This document shows positions 28,904-37,186 of a DNA stretch of 64,000 nucleotides, one piece after another (the first letter of the stretch is position 1; each line of letters opens with the position of its first letter). Position numbers and translations under genes: made by a program. Below the pieces are notes generated by a model that was not told the origin of the DNA, made no database searches, and saw only the letters and a program-made list of their open reading frames with translations. Source of the DNA: Paenibacillus sp. DCT19 (GTDB lineage Bacteria > Bacillota > Bacilli > Paenibacillales > Paenibacillaceae); NCBI RefSeq assembly GCF_003268635.1, contig NZ_CP029639.1, forward strand, positions 600,501-664,500, written 5' to 3'.

Positions 28904-28940
28904 ATGTTGTAGTGGGTGAGTTAAACACCCACTACAACAT
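28904..28940 (+). promoter_or_regulatory. Perfect 15-bp hairpin in the peptide leader
   Basis: ATGTTGTAGTGGGTG (28904-28918) pairs with CACCCACTACAACAT (28926-28940) around AGTTAAA. It ends 28 bases before the ribosome binding site of the peptide gene. It has no T-run, so it is more likely an RNA stability or control element or an operator than a terminator. Confidence 0.7.
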
Positions 28941-28981
28941 AAAATTAAAAACAATTCCAATACACTATGGAGGTAATTAAT

Positions 28982-29164
28982 ATGATTAATCAATTAAATA
29001 CAAAGGCCTATAAGTTAATGAGTGCAGGAGTAGTTGTTCTATTATTAGCATCAGTCATCAGTGGAGAAGGCTCTGTAGTGAAGGATGCCGTTCAAGGGGT
29101 AATGATGGGAGCTGGAGCTGTTTTCGCAGCTGTTGGTCTCTGGATGGCTGGTAGCAAGAATTAA
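28982..29164 (+). CDS. Small hydrophobic peptide, copy 1 of a three-copy family
   Basis: Product of 60 aa from the ATG at 28982. ATGGAGGT ends seven bases before it, so the in-frame ATG at 28967 is part of the binding site. The sequence has two hydrophobic segments, AGVVVLLLASVIS and MMGAGAVFAAVGLWMAG, joined by a polar GEGSVVKDAVQG turn. It ends in SKN. Small size, Gly-rich helices and a charged end suggest a membrane peptide, such as a leaderless bacteriocin or a small toxin. No immunity or export gene is recognised nearby, so this is only a guess. A terminator follows. Confidence 0.85.
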   Translation: MINQLNTKAYKLMSAGVVVLLLASVISGEGSVVKDAVQGVMMGAGAVFAAVGLWMAGSKN

Positions 29165-29177
29165 GAAGAGTTAAAAA

Positions 29178-29217
29178 AGAGAGGTGCTACTCTAGAAATG
29201 GAGTGGCGCCTTTTTTA
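29178..29217 (+). terminator. Terminator of the peptide gene, copy 1
   Basis: GGTGCTACTC pairs with GGAGTGGCGCC, followed by TTTTTT. The loop sequence CTACTCTAG is shared with the hairpin after copy 3. Confidence 0.85.
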
Positions 29218-29546
29218 ATATTTACTCAAGTAGATTTTTTATTTTGAAACTTATAGACTGGTCATCCATAATCATTGCTGAAATTACTGTAAATTTGTAA
29301 TTATTATGAATTAGGCTAACGGGTAGGAGAGTTGAACAAATGCATAGAATGAGTTGAATTTTACGGCTTTATTCTATAGAACTTAATGCATCTAATGAAA
29401 TGTAGATTAACGAATAGGAGGGAGAGAAATTATGAAGCTGAGGAATACCTCTCAGCTTCATGAAAAAATCAATAAACAATCAGAGTACCACTTCTAAAAA
29501 TATCTACACGGTAAGTAAAAGAACAACGCTTCACGCTTGGGGATTG
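29218..29546. other. Gene-poor accessory stretch
   Basis: It holds a degenerate piece of the TAACGGGTAGG repeat (29323-29335) and a perfect 11-bp inverted repeat ATGAAGCTGAG/CTCAGCTTCAT (29432-29461). A 21-codon ORF (29432-29497, MKLRNTSQLHEKI...) with AGGAGGGAG upstream starts inside that stem. I cannot say whether it is translated. Confidence 0.35.
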
Positions 29547-30410
29547 TTACCTTAAAGTCTTCACAAGTGCGGCAACTTCCTCGTTTCCATACCCATCTTG
29601 TATCGCTCTGCTGAACATATTCTTGGCAAATTCGGGGAAATCATCATTGATTCCAGCTTCATGAGCTTGCTGCTGTAGTAATTTGATTGTTATCATACAG
29701 TTGTTAATTGAAGTTTGGGGCGTGGCATATTGTTCATTATGAATAACTTCACTCTCGTACTTCATGACAGCTCCGATCATAGGTGAGATGCTCGCAATCA
29801 GTTGGCCCAAGCCGTTGACTTCGAGGCCATCCGATTCCATAATACGCGCTGCATGGAAGAAACCGATATAAGATGCAAATAAATAGGCGAGAAATGCCAG
29901 ATCTGTTGTCGAAGCTGCACTGACCTTTTCTCCAAGAAAAGGAGCGTACCCTGCTAAACTCTCAATGATATCTATATTCCCATCATAAGCAGCCTTCGTA
30001 CCGGAAAAAAATATGGCCGCTTCCGGTTGTCCAATTTGAGAGGGCGATGCTGCGATGGCTCCATCCAGATAACTGGTTCCCTGAGCAAGCATCCATTCGC
30101 CTAAGTCTCTTGCCTGCTGCGGACTTCCTGTACTTAATTGTATTACAGTACGCCCCATAAGGGTGGAGCGAACGTCTGATTTATCCAAAATTTCATAGGA
30201 CGCTTCATAATCGGATACACAGACAATCGATGTCTTACTGGCACGGATAGCTTCGCCAACAGTGGATACATACCGTGCCCCTTTTTGAACAAGTTCCCCT
30301 GCTTTATCTGAAGAACGATTCCACACATAGACCTGATATCCTTTTTCCAGCAAAACACTCGCCATTGCATTTCCCATCGAGCCAAGTCCAATAATCGAAA
30401 TATTTTTCAT
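29547..30410 (-). CDS. NAD(P)-dependent oxidoreductase, imine reductase-like
   Basis: Product of 287 aa. A Rossmann start reads SIIGLGSMGNAMASVLLEKG, with VWNRSSDKA selecting NADP. The family features SYLDGAIAASP and a helix with D170 (TTDLAFLAYLFASYIGFFHA) match imine reductase/beta-hydroxyacid-dehydrogenase-like proteins, where that Asp is the proton donor. Its ATG overlaps the upstream small protein by four bases. The divergent WYL regulator probably controls the pair. Confidence 0.88.
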   Translation of the reverse strand: MKNISIIGLGSMGNAMASVLLEKGYQVYVWNRSSDKAGELVQKGARYVSTVGEAIRASKTSIVCVSDYEASYEILDKSDVRSTLMGRTVIQLSTGSPQQARDLGEWMLAQGTSYLDGAIAASPSQIGQPEAAIFFSGTKAAYDGNIDIIESLAGYAPFLGEKVSAASTTDLAFLAYLFASYIGFFHAARIMESDGLEVNGLGQLIASISPMIGAVMKYESEVIHNEQYATPQTSINNCMITIKLLQQQAHEAGINDDFPEFAKNMFSRAIQDGYGNEEVAALVKTLR

Positions 30411-30778
30411 GCTTTTGTTCCTCCTTTTTCTGCTGGCATTAAATGCCTCATTACCATATCATTCGGATCTATCATGGATACAAAGTTTCTAAATTCCAAG
30501 GTGGTAGGCAATTGCTTCAATGCAGATAGAGCTGATTGCATATCCTTCCAGGAGATCAAATCAGTCCAACTTATCTCGTCCTCCGTACATAATAAGCTTC
30601 GCCGTACAAAACCAGGAACTTGATGTATAAGTAATTGCTCCAATTCTTCCGCGGCTCTAATAAATTGTACGCGGTTGGATCCGTCCTTCAGTCTGAACAT
30701 GACTAGTTCCAGCACCTCATCCGGGTTGTTATTTATCTCAGTTTGCTGATCCGTTCCCTGTTTCAACATTTGTTCCAT
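30407..30778 (-). CDS. Dimeric alpha/beta-barrel protein, antibiotic-monooxygenase-like
   Basis: Product of 123 aa. A beta strand ELVMFRLKDGSN is followed by a helix (FIRAAEELEQLL) and PGFVRRSLLC, then WTDLISWKDMQSALSA. This pattern of a ferredoxin-like barrel half resembles the ABM/EthD-like families. Translational overlap with the imine-reductase-like gene suggests a joint function. Confidence 0.7.
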   Translation of the reverse strand: MEQMLKQGTDQQTEINNNPDEVLELVMFRLKDGSNRVQFIRAAEELEQLLIHQVPGFVRRSLLCTEDEISWTDLISWKDMQSALSALKQLPTTLEFRNFVSMIDPNDMVMRHLMPAEKGGTKA

Positions 30779-30853
30779 TCCTTATCCATTCCTCTCATCG
30801 TTCAGTTCAGTGTTAGTTATATTTGCTTGACTACATGACTCAGTATACGAAAT

Positions 30854-30878
30854 AATAGTGACAACTAATGACACTATT
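30854..30878. promoter_or_regulatory. Candidate operator in the WYL/IRED divergent promoter
   Basis: AATAGTG and CACTATT face each other with an 11-base spacer. It lies in the 140-base gap between the divergent regulator and oxidoreductase genes, just where a shared operator is expected. Confidence 0.6.
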
Positions 30879-30920
30879 TATAGGTGCTTTTAAAATATAT
30901 TTAGGAGTTGTAGTATCCAA

Positions 30921-31871
30921 ATGAACAAAGCACAACGTCTTGTCCAGCTCATCATGCTGGTAAACGAACGTAAAACCTTTACCATTCAGGAATTAGCAGA
31001 TGAATGCGGTGTATCTCGTCGGACGATGACCCGCGATCTCATGGAGTTAAGCGAACTTGGTGTACCCCTATATTCACAGCCAGGACCCGGTGGGGGTTAC
31101 CGTGTGCTACGAGACAAGGTGCTTCCGCCCATACTGTTCACCGAGCACGAAGCAACTGCATTATTTCTTGCTGGACAGTCATTGAAGAACTATCGCCATC
31201 TGCCATTTGATAATGAAGTAAACAGCGCTCTGCACAAGTTCTATCATTACCTTCCGAATGAGATGAAACAGAAGATAGATCATATGCAGCAAAAGCTTGT
31301 ATTCTGGATTCCACCACATCAATTAGAAATTCCGCACCTGAAGGGTTTACTCGATGCCGCACTGAACCCGCATCCAGTTCGAATTACTTATGAAGCTGCA
31401 CAACGTAAAGAGAGAATTATTCATCCCATTGGACTCTATACGATGAACGGATTGTGGTATTGTCAGGCATACTGTGAGTTGGCACAGGACCATCGAGTAT
31501 TTCGAGTAGACCGGGTCCAGGAACTGATTGTGCTCCCACAACAGGATGTAGTTGAGATTAAATTAACGGAGAAAGAGAATATACGACCGTGGATCATGAG
31601 GATGGATGACACGGATACAATTGAGCTTGAAGTCCATCTGACTGCTGAAGGCGTCAGGCGTTGCCAATCCGAGTTATGGTTGTCTTCTTCAATCAATATC
31701 CACGAAGATGGTTCTGGGATTATAAGGCGCTCTATTAGTTCTTCTTACCAGTTGTGGGCTGTACACTTTTTCTTAGGGCTTGGTATCGAAGCCAACGTCT
31801 GCCGACCCGCTAAGTTAAGGAGCCTTGTTCAAGAGAAACTGCAGCAATTGCTTGAACTCTATCAGAGCTAA
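30921..31871 (+). CDS. HTH/WYL-domain transcriptional regulator (YafY type)
   Basis: Product of 316 aa. Residues about 5-55 are an HTH (FTIQELADECGVSRRTMTRDL), and GPGGGYRVL follows as in HTH_11 regulators. The WYL domain is seen as RKERIIHPIGLYTMNGLWYCQAYC near residues 160-185, with a C-terminal WCX-like extension. It probably senses a small ligand and controls the divergent imine-reductase-like operon. Confidence 0.92.
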   Translation: MNKAQRLVQLIMLVNERKTFTIQELADECGVSRRTMTRDLMELSELGVPLYSQPGPGGGYRVLRDKVLPPILFTEHEATALFLAGQSLKNYRHLPFDNEVNSALHKFYHYLPNEMKQKIDHMQQKLVFWIPPHQLEIPHLKGLLDAALNPHPVRITYEAAQRKERIIHPIGLYTMNGLWYCQAYCELAQDHRVFRVDRVQELIVLPQQDVVEIKLTEKENIRPWIMRMDDTDTIELEVHLTAEGVRRCQSELWLSSSINIHEDGSGIIRRSISSSYQLWAVHFFLGLGIEANVCRPAKLRSLVQEKLQQLLELYQS

Positions 31872-32213
31872 TGATTAAAATTCCAACATAGATTAGTAGC
31901 ATGTAACTCTAAAAAAGGCTGCTACTGTGAACATTAGAGCAACAACCGCACTTCTAACTCGATAGGCTATATCCTTGGGCGTACAAAAAATAATGACAGA
32001 CTACTTAATGAATACTGCTATCCGACAATCATTTTTATAAACTATGAGAATCAACATATCCATAACTTATTAAGCTAACGTAGAAACGATAGCTCAATAG
32101 TAAAACCAAGAAAGCAGCTGATCATTACGATTGGCTGCTTTTATTCAACTAACGGGCAGGTTAATTGAACTTGACTAGGGCATAATACTGACAAAAATAT
32201 GGAGGCAATGCTC
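31872..32213. other. Intergenic stretch with a dispersed hairpin repeat
   Basis: No gene seen. The repeat hairpin copy A lies at 32111-32141 and is flanked by GCTAACG and AACTAACGGGCAGG pieces. The rest is A/T-rich and carries the leader of the next gene. Confidence 0.5.
32111..32141 (+). repeat. Dispersed hairpin repeat, copy A
   Basis: AAAGCAGCTGATC, loop ATTAC, GATTGGCTGCTTT, then TTATTCAACTAACGGGCAGG. The same hairpin with compensating changes occurs at 39759-39789 and 43193-43222. It looks terminator-like, but the shared flanks indicate a dispersed repeat. Confidence 0.75.
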
Positions 32214-32774
32214 TTGTCTAAATGGATTATTTCATTGGTTATAATGTTTATCATTTCTGCTGAAATTAACAATAGTCAGCTCATCGTATTAGCTAAACCT
32301 ACGTCAGCTTTTTCATATGTTGAACTGGACAAGCTAAAACCTGTTGCGGACTTCAAAATAATAACACCTTCTTTCTCCATACAAAGCTATAAATTGGAGA
32401 TTAAAGAACCATATCCGTTTAATCCAGATCAATCTGTTTCCAAAGTTAGGCTTCACTTTTTTGATGAATCAGGAGAGTCATATATGTTTGGTATTGAAGA
32501 ACATAAGGCGGTTGGTTATAAAATAAACCGTGATATTACTACGATCGATGTTCGTAACCAAACAAGTACAACAAGAACTGTAGTCGAAGACTTTAAATTT
32601 AGTGAACGTAGAGAGAAAATTAACATAAATGGAATTAAAGGGAGTTTTGAAGCATGGGTTAACCATGTACCAGGTGGATACTTACGATGGGTACATAATG
32701 GTACTTTCATTCAAATGGATAGCGGAGAATTAACTAAAGAGGAAATGACCGCGTTGGCAAGATCAATGAAATGA
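32214..32774 (+). CDS. Exported protein, DUF4367-like
   Basis: Product of 186 aa. I prefer the TTG at 32214, seven bases after GGAGG; the ATG at 32199 overlaps that site. A signal-like hydrophobic stretch (SKWIISLVIMFIISA) begins the protein. The C-terminal part, ending WVHNGTFIQMDSGELTKEEMTALARSM, matches the pattern of DUF4367, a domain common on secreted Bacillales proteins that precede sporulation or anti-sigma genes. The exact role is unknown. Confidence 0.75.
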   Translation: MSKWIISLVIMFIISAEINNSQLIVLAKPTSAFSYVELDKLKPVADFKIITPSFSIQSYKLEIKEPYPFNPDQSVSKVRLHFFDESGESYMFGIEEHKAVGYKINRDITTIDVRNQTSTTRTVVEDFKFSERREKININGIKGSFEAWVNHVPGGYLRWVHNGTFIQMDSGELTKEEMTALARSMK

Positions 32775-32823
32775 TTTAGTTAACGGGTAGCAATAGCTCA
32801 ATAAAAGCAGGAAGGCATCAAAC

Positions 32824-32970
32824 ATGAGTCGCTAAGTTGTTCTACTCTCAGCATCAGTCATCAGTGGAGAAGGTTTTGTGGTGAAGGATGCAGTTCAAGG
32901 GGCGATGATGGGGGCTGGAGCTAATATCGCAGCTGTAGGTCTCTGGATGGCTGGTAGCAAGAAATCATGA
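32824..32970 (+). pseudogene. Remnant of the small hydrophobic peptide, copy 2
   Basis: This stretch matches codons about 13-60 of copy 1. The 5' end is replaced by unrelated sequence, and after ATGAGTCGC a TAA stop is in frame with the rest (VVLLSASVISGEG...AAVGLWMAGSKKS). There is no alternative start with a ribosome binding site. Unlike copy 3, a single-base fix does not restore it, so this is a true remnant. Confidence 0.8.
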
Positions 32971-33035
32971 AGGTAGAAGAACACCTTTTATAAGATTGTG
33001 AAGGAGTTCGAGAAGATGAATGCTTTATAATTTGA

Positions 33036-33076
33036 AAAAAACAACAGGAGGGCAATTTTATCGACTGTTGTTTTTA
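33036..33076 (+). terminator. Terminator-like hairpin after copy 2
   Basis: AAAAACAACAG (33036-33047) pairs with CTGTTGTTTTT (33065-33075) around a 17-base loop. T-run present. Confidence 0.6.
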
Positions 33077-33696
33077 TTGAGGTAAGTGCTCTTTTTTAAG
33101 AAATCCACTGCATATCATCAATTTTCATGGGGCAAATATGAAGTGAAATAATCTTTATAAAAATGACTAACATACACTACCACCATGGGGAGGCATTTTT
33201 AGTTTTATAGAGAGTGGATATCAGTTAATTGCGTATTGATATGAGAAGAGCTTCTGCTTCTGCAACAGGAGCGAAGTTTTTGCACCTAAGATGCTTACAC
33301 CCATTAAGAAGAATAAGGAAAAATTAAAACTTTAGGGCGGATGCTAGTGGCTCTAAAGCGACAAGAACGGCTACTTATTGGATCGCTACGTCCAGCTGCA
33401 GTGTTGCTCAGATCCATTACTATAGCGCCTAAGCTTGGATCAAAGCGTCTTGGCACGGCGCTCTACGTTCATGTCTCCCGCTTCATAAACTTAAGGGAGC
33501 CAAATTCAAGAGCAAAGCATCCTGATGTGTGTATCATTGACTCTATCAGAGGTACCATTATGGAATGAGATAGTTTTCAAAGAAATTATATAACATAATT
33601 TTAATTTAATTAGTAAATAATGTTAATTTTATGTCACTCATAAGCTCAGTAGCACTGATATAATTTCTCCTAGGTGCTAGATGAAAGGGGAATATA
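33077..33696. other. Gene-free stretch
   Basis: I find no supported gene in these 620 bases. A second hairpin with a T-run, CTTCTGCTTCTG/CAGGAGCGAAG (33251-33281), could be the terminator of a lost gene. The ORF at 33341-33568 has no ribosome binding site and no family, and the frame one base over reads like a decayed C-terminus (TYWIATSSCSVAQIHYYSA), so this may be a decayed coding region. Confidence 0.4.
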
Positions 33697-34455
33697 GTGT
33701 TGAAAAAAGAGCTTGGTGTAGTAATGCTGTTGAGTGCTGTTTTGCTTTCAGGTTGTGGGTCAGATAAGCTCGAAACAGATACGCAGGGTGCTGGGGATTC
33801 TTCGAGTACACAAGTAACGACACAACCGGAACAAGGGTCAGACTTAAATAAAAAACTAATTCAGAGTTCGGATGATAATAAAGTTAAATTGTTTGCAATT
33901 AATGAAAAAGATAATGAAGTTCAAGGCACTACATTAGAGCTCAATGGCAAAACGAAGGACTTTAATTGGACTTTTCCAGCTGTAGAAGAATATAAACCTC
34001 AAGTCTACTTTGCTGATGTTACAGATGATGGAACAGAGGAAGCAGTTATAACAGTTTTCAAAAATAGAAGTCCAGGAGTTTACCTCGAAGAGATCCATGT
34101 TGTAAAGTCGGATGATTTGTCTGAAATTAATATTGAAAACCCCTTAGAGATTATAACAAAATCTGTTGAGACCAGTGTTCAGAACAATGAGGGTTCATTA
34201 AATGTGACAGTTAAGATTGGTGACAAGCAACATGAGTTAGTTCACGAAGGCGACTCAGATTTTGAGTACAAGAAAGAACTGAATTTTGGTGGTGTTGTTG
34301 ACTATAACGTAGTCAACAACAAAATTGTTGCTAAAGTGGATGGAAGTGTTGGCATAGGTGAATATGTTTGTTCCTTAACAGTGAATTATAAATATGACAG
34401 TGCTACCAAAATGTTTACTGCGGACAAGATTGAATTTTCTCCAATAAATGAATAA
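33697..34455 (+). CDS. Lipoprotein of unknown function
   Basis: Product of 252 aa starting with GTG at 33697 (AAAGGGGAA upstream). The signal peptide ends in lipobox LLSGCG. A Ser/Thr-rich linker follows. The body has YFADVTDDGTEEAVITVF, a VCBS/FG-GAP-like calcium-loop pattern, and later beta-rich segments. It is probably anchored on the outside of the membrane. No family is certain. The shared terminator with the antisense remnant lies 30 bases downstream. Confidence 0.8.
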   Translation: MLKKELGVVMLLSAVLLSGCGSDKLETDTQGAGDSSSTQVTTQPEQGSDLNKKLIQSSDDNKVKLFAINEKDNEVQGTTLELNGKTKDFNWTFPAVEEYKPQVYFADVTDDGTEEAVITVFKNRSPGVYLEEIHVVKSDDLSEINIENPLEIITKSVETSVQNNEGSLNVTVKIGDKQHELVHEGDSDFEYKKELNFGGVVDYNVVNNKIVAKVDGSVGIGEYVCSLTVNYKYDSATKMFTADKIEFSPINE

Positions 34456-34494
34456 AAAAGATAGCTGAACCATAAAAGATTCAGCTATCTTTTG
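34456..34494. terminator. Bidirectional terminator
   Basis: AAAAGATAGCTGAA pairs with TTCAGCTATCTTTT. A/T runs flank both sides, so it serves the lipoprotein gene on the plus strand and the minus-strand ORF at 34525. Confidence 0.85.
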
Positions 34495-34524
34495 TCTTAG
34501 GCGACATAACATCTTGCTTAATTT

Positions 34525-34812
34525 TTAAGGAATGATGTTAAAGAACATGTGACCACCGATAGCGATTTTAGAAGAGACCTGGAAAGTGCCTGTTCCCGGC
34601 ATTTTGTAGTACAGCTTACCATTTTCAGTGTAGGATAAATTGTTGAATAGTGATGTGGCGGTGTAGTATAACTTGTCTCCAATGGGATTTTTGTGGGCGG
34701 TCACATTGGAAGCAAGAGATACACAGTTTTTCCAAGCTGCACTGTTTAATTGTGCGCTGTCATGATTAGTCGTAATGCTTTCATAATTTATGAGAAGTGT
34801 ATGTTTATGCAT
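34525..34812 (-). CDS. Possible small or truncated ORF
   Basis: Product of 95 aa, with weak evidence. The ATG has only AGAGGA about 14 bases upstream. The composition (YTENGKLYYKMPGTGTF and NNLSYTENGK) looks like a secreted protein's C-terminus, and it ends at the bidirectional terminator, which favours a real or recently lost gene. The first codons (MHKHT) occur also at copy 1's leader, where the frame soon stops. No family recognised. Confidence 0.35.
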   Translation of the reverse strand: MHKHTLLINYESITTNHDSAQLNSAAWKNCVSLASNVTAHKNPIGDKLYYTATSLFNNLSYTENGKLYYKMPGTGTFQVSSKIAIGGHMFFNIIP

Positions 34813-34818
34813 TGTTAT
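34751..34818 (+). repeat. Leader repeat L3 of the small-peptide cassette
   Basis: Homologous to L1 (28776-28866): same TGTGCGCTGTCAT start, TCATAATTTATGA palindrome (34781-34793), and ATGTTTATGCAT end, with about 20 bases fewer. Presence upstream of two peptide genes shows the whole cassette was duplicated. Confidence 0.75.
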
Positions 34819-34932
34819 ACAGCCAATCCTCTAAAAATACGAGAAAAAGTCAGCTTTATAATAAATGTTGTTGTGGTTGATTTTAAGAATCCATTACAAA
34901 AAACTACAAAACAAACAATGGAGGCGATTAAT

Positions 34933-35118
34933 ATGATTAATCAAATTAAATACAAAGTCCTGTAAGTTAATGAGTGCAGCAGGAGTAGTTGTTCTACTAT
35001 CAGCATCAGTCATAGGTGGAGAAGGTTCTGTAGTGAAGGATGCCGTTCAAGGGGCGATGATGGGGCTGGAGCTATTATCGCAGCTGTTGGTCTCTGGATG
35101 GCTGGTAGCAAGAAATAA
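34933..35118 (+). CDS. Small hydrophobic peptide, copy 3
   Basis: As printed, the frame breaks twice: one extra A at 34943-34945 and one missing G at 35062-35065. Correcting both gives 61 aa beginning MINQLNTKSCKLMSAAG and ending AVGLWMAGSKK, parallel to copy 1, with the same length as printed. ATGGAGGCG precedes the ATG. A homologous terminator follows. Both lesions sit in homopolymers, so the gene may be intact. Confidence 0.7.
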
Positions 35119-35144
35119 GAAGTGAATGAAGAGGTAAAATGAAG

Positions 35145-35177
35145 AGATAGGCTACTCTAGTGGAGTAGCGTCTATTA
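35145..35177. terminator. Terminator of the copy 3 cassette
   Basis: AGATAGGCTACTC pairs with GAGTAGCGTCTATT around TAGTG. It resembles the hairpin after copy 1 and ends at the stop of the minus-strand AraC gene, so it is bidirectional. Confidence 0.75.
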
Positions 35178-36074
35178 TTTCGTTTTCTCCAGTTCACTTC
35201 TGAATTCCCTGAAACCTTTAGGGGTTCTTCCTTGATCCTTTTTGAAGGATTGGATGAAGTGATTCACATGATTGAAGCCTACTTTGCCAGCGATTTCGGT
35301 AATCGTATCATCTGAGGTCACGAGTAGTTCGCAGCTTTTCTTAATCCTATATTTGATAAGGTACTCATATGGCGTCATGTGAACTGTCTTTTTGAAACTT
35401 CGTGTACACTCCGAAATGCTCAAATGCGCTGTATCGGCAATCTCCCGTAGCGTGATCGGACTCGAGTAGTTCTGATGGATAAAACTCAGCATAAGCTGCA
35501 GCCTTTCCTGCTGCCGTTTGGCATGTTTTGGCACATCCTCTTGCGATAGCGAAAGGTTGGATATCAGGCTGAACCAGAGCTGTACGGTCATGATCGAAAT
35601 CTCATACTCCCAACCCCAATTTTTGTTTCTAATGAATACTCGTCTCATGTTCCAAAGCATGTCCAGAGCTTGCTTTTCCCACTCGGCATTATCAGCAATC
35701 ACGATCGAAACGAAAGAAGAACGAGTGTAGGGGAGCACATACTTCTCTTCCATGGTGCTGTCTGCGTGGAACGCGAGTAGCTTCTCGGGAAAGTTAAAAC
35801 TTACATATTCGCCATCCTGGCTCAGCTGTGTCGTGACATGAAGAATTCCTTTGTTAATGAGAATCGCCTGCCCGGTCTTTAACTCATGATCAACTCCGTT
35901 GACTTGAATGACGAGTGTTCCTTTCGTGACTAACGTGATCTGTAGCTCTTCATGCCAATGCAGGTCGTTGAATCCTCTACCTTCGGGAACACTTGTATAG
36001 AGCGTATGGGTGTACATGATATAGGGAAATGAATGATCGGGATATGCAATTGTCTCGTGCAACGGTTTGGGCAT
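35175..36074 (-). CDS. AraC-family transcriptional regulator
   Basis: Product of 299 aa with GAAGG upstream of the ATG. The N-terminal half is a cupin-like ligand domain (WHEELQITLVTKGTLVIQVNG). The C-terminal ~100 residues hold two HTH motifs (ITLREIADTAHLSISECTRSF and TITEIAGKVGFNHVNHFIQSF). The divergent EamA-type transporter gene is the obvious target. The ligand is not known. Confidence 0.93.
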   Translation of the reverse strand: MPKPLHETIAYPDHSFPYIMYTHTLYTSVPEGRGFNDLHWHEELQITLVTKGTLVIQVNGVDHELKTGQAILINKGILHVTTQLSQDGEYVSFNFPEKLLAFHADSTMEEKYVLPYTRSSFVSIVIADNAEWEKQALDMLWNMRRVFIRNKNWGWEYEISIMTVQLWFSLISNLSLSQEDVPKHAKRQQERLQLMLSFIHQNYSSPITLREIADTAHLSISECTRSFKKTVHMTPYEYLIKYRIKKSCELLVTSDDTITEIAGKVGFNHVNHFIQSFKKDQGRTPKGFREFRSELEKTK

Positions 36075-36231
36075 ATCAGAGAAACCTTCTTTCGATGACG
36101 ATATATCTATATTTTTCAGCGATATACTTGCACGTTTTATATAAAAACGATGATATTATCATATCATATCTATGGCTTATCACTAGAGCCTGTGCACAGA
36201 TGATCGGATAAGACCTCTTGGAGGGTTTTAA

Positions 36232-37138
36232 GTGAAAGAACGTAAAGCATCGTTACCTCATCCTTATGTACTTCTTTTTATCGCCATATTAGCAGTTTCC
36301 GTTTCTTCGATTATGATAAAATTTTCAGATACACCAACCGCTATAGCAGGTATGTATAGGCTTTACATTTCAGCGTTCATTATGCTTCCTTTTGTCTCAT
36401 GGACAACGATTCGCTCCCTACGTTTGAACGTCAAGGAGTGGGTGATGCTCTTTCTGGCAGGTCTGCTCTTGGGACTGCATTTCTTATTCTGGATGGAGTC
36501 GCTCGTGTATACTTCGGTGGCAAGTTCTATGGTCATCTTAGCGCTGCAACCACTGTTTGTCATGATTGGTTCATATTTTGTCTTCAGGGAAAGAGCCGGT
36601 ATATTGAGCGTACTCTGTTTAGTGACTGCGCTACTTGGTTCCGTCATAATTGCTTGGGGAGATATCGGTGTATCTAGAGAAGCACTCATTGGGGACGGAT
36701 TATCTTTAATCGGAACGATATTTATTTCAGCTTATATGTTAGTAGGGCAGAAGTTGAGTAAACGAATTGAAGCCAATCTATATAGTGTCGTGGTCTTCTT
36801 TATTGGGGAAGTGTGCTACTCGTCTACAGCATATTTAGGGGCTTTTCCTTAACCAACTATGCTTCTTCGGACTGGATCTATTTTGTCCTCCTTGCGATTA
36901 TTCCCACGATTTTCGGCCAATATATTTTCAATCGACTGCTCAAAACGATAGGGCTACAACGGTATCCGTAGGTATTATTGGAGAACCAGTTCTGGCAATT
37001 ATTCTGGCTTATCTATTCTTGGGAGAAACCGTTACCACTTTTCAGTTTATAGGTGGATTAATAACGCTGCTGGGTATGCTGATGTACTTTTGGCGACAAT
37101 CCATACAATATGCAGCTTCGAAGCGTCTATCCTATTAA
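36232..37138 (+). CDS. EamA/DMT-family transporter, frameshifted twice in this sequence
   Basis: Two bases are missing, in the G runs 36838-36841 and 36951-36953. Adding them gives 302 aa, the normal EamA length, from a GTG with GGAGGG upstream. Ten membrane helices follow the two-fold EamA pattern; corrected, the second half contains TTVSVGIIGEPVLAIILAYL, the family signature. It is a drug or metabolite exporter, probably under the AraC-type regulator. Confidence 0.88.
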
Positions 37139-37186
37139 ATTAACTGTGAAAGCAACAGGGAAATTCTAAATTTGGAGGAATGTTGA

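Noticed and set aside
28982..29164. Firm annotation of the peptide as a bacteriocin
   Set aside because: Size and hydrophobicity fit, but there is no immunity, processing or dedicated export gene beside it.
33341..33568. 75-aa ORF in the 620-base gap
   Set aside because: No ribosome binding site and no domain; the sequence reads better as decayed coding DNA in another frame.
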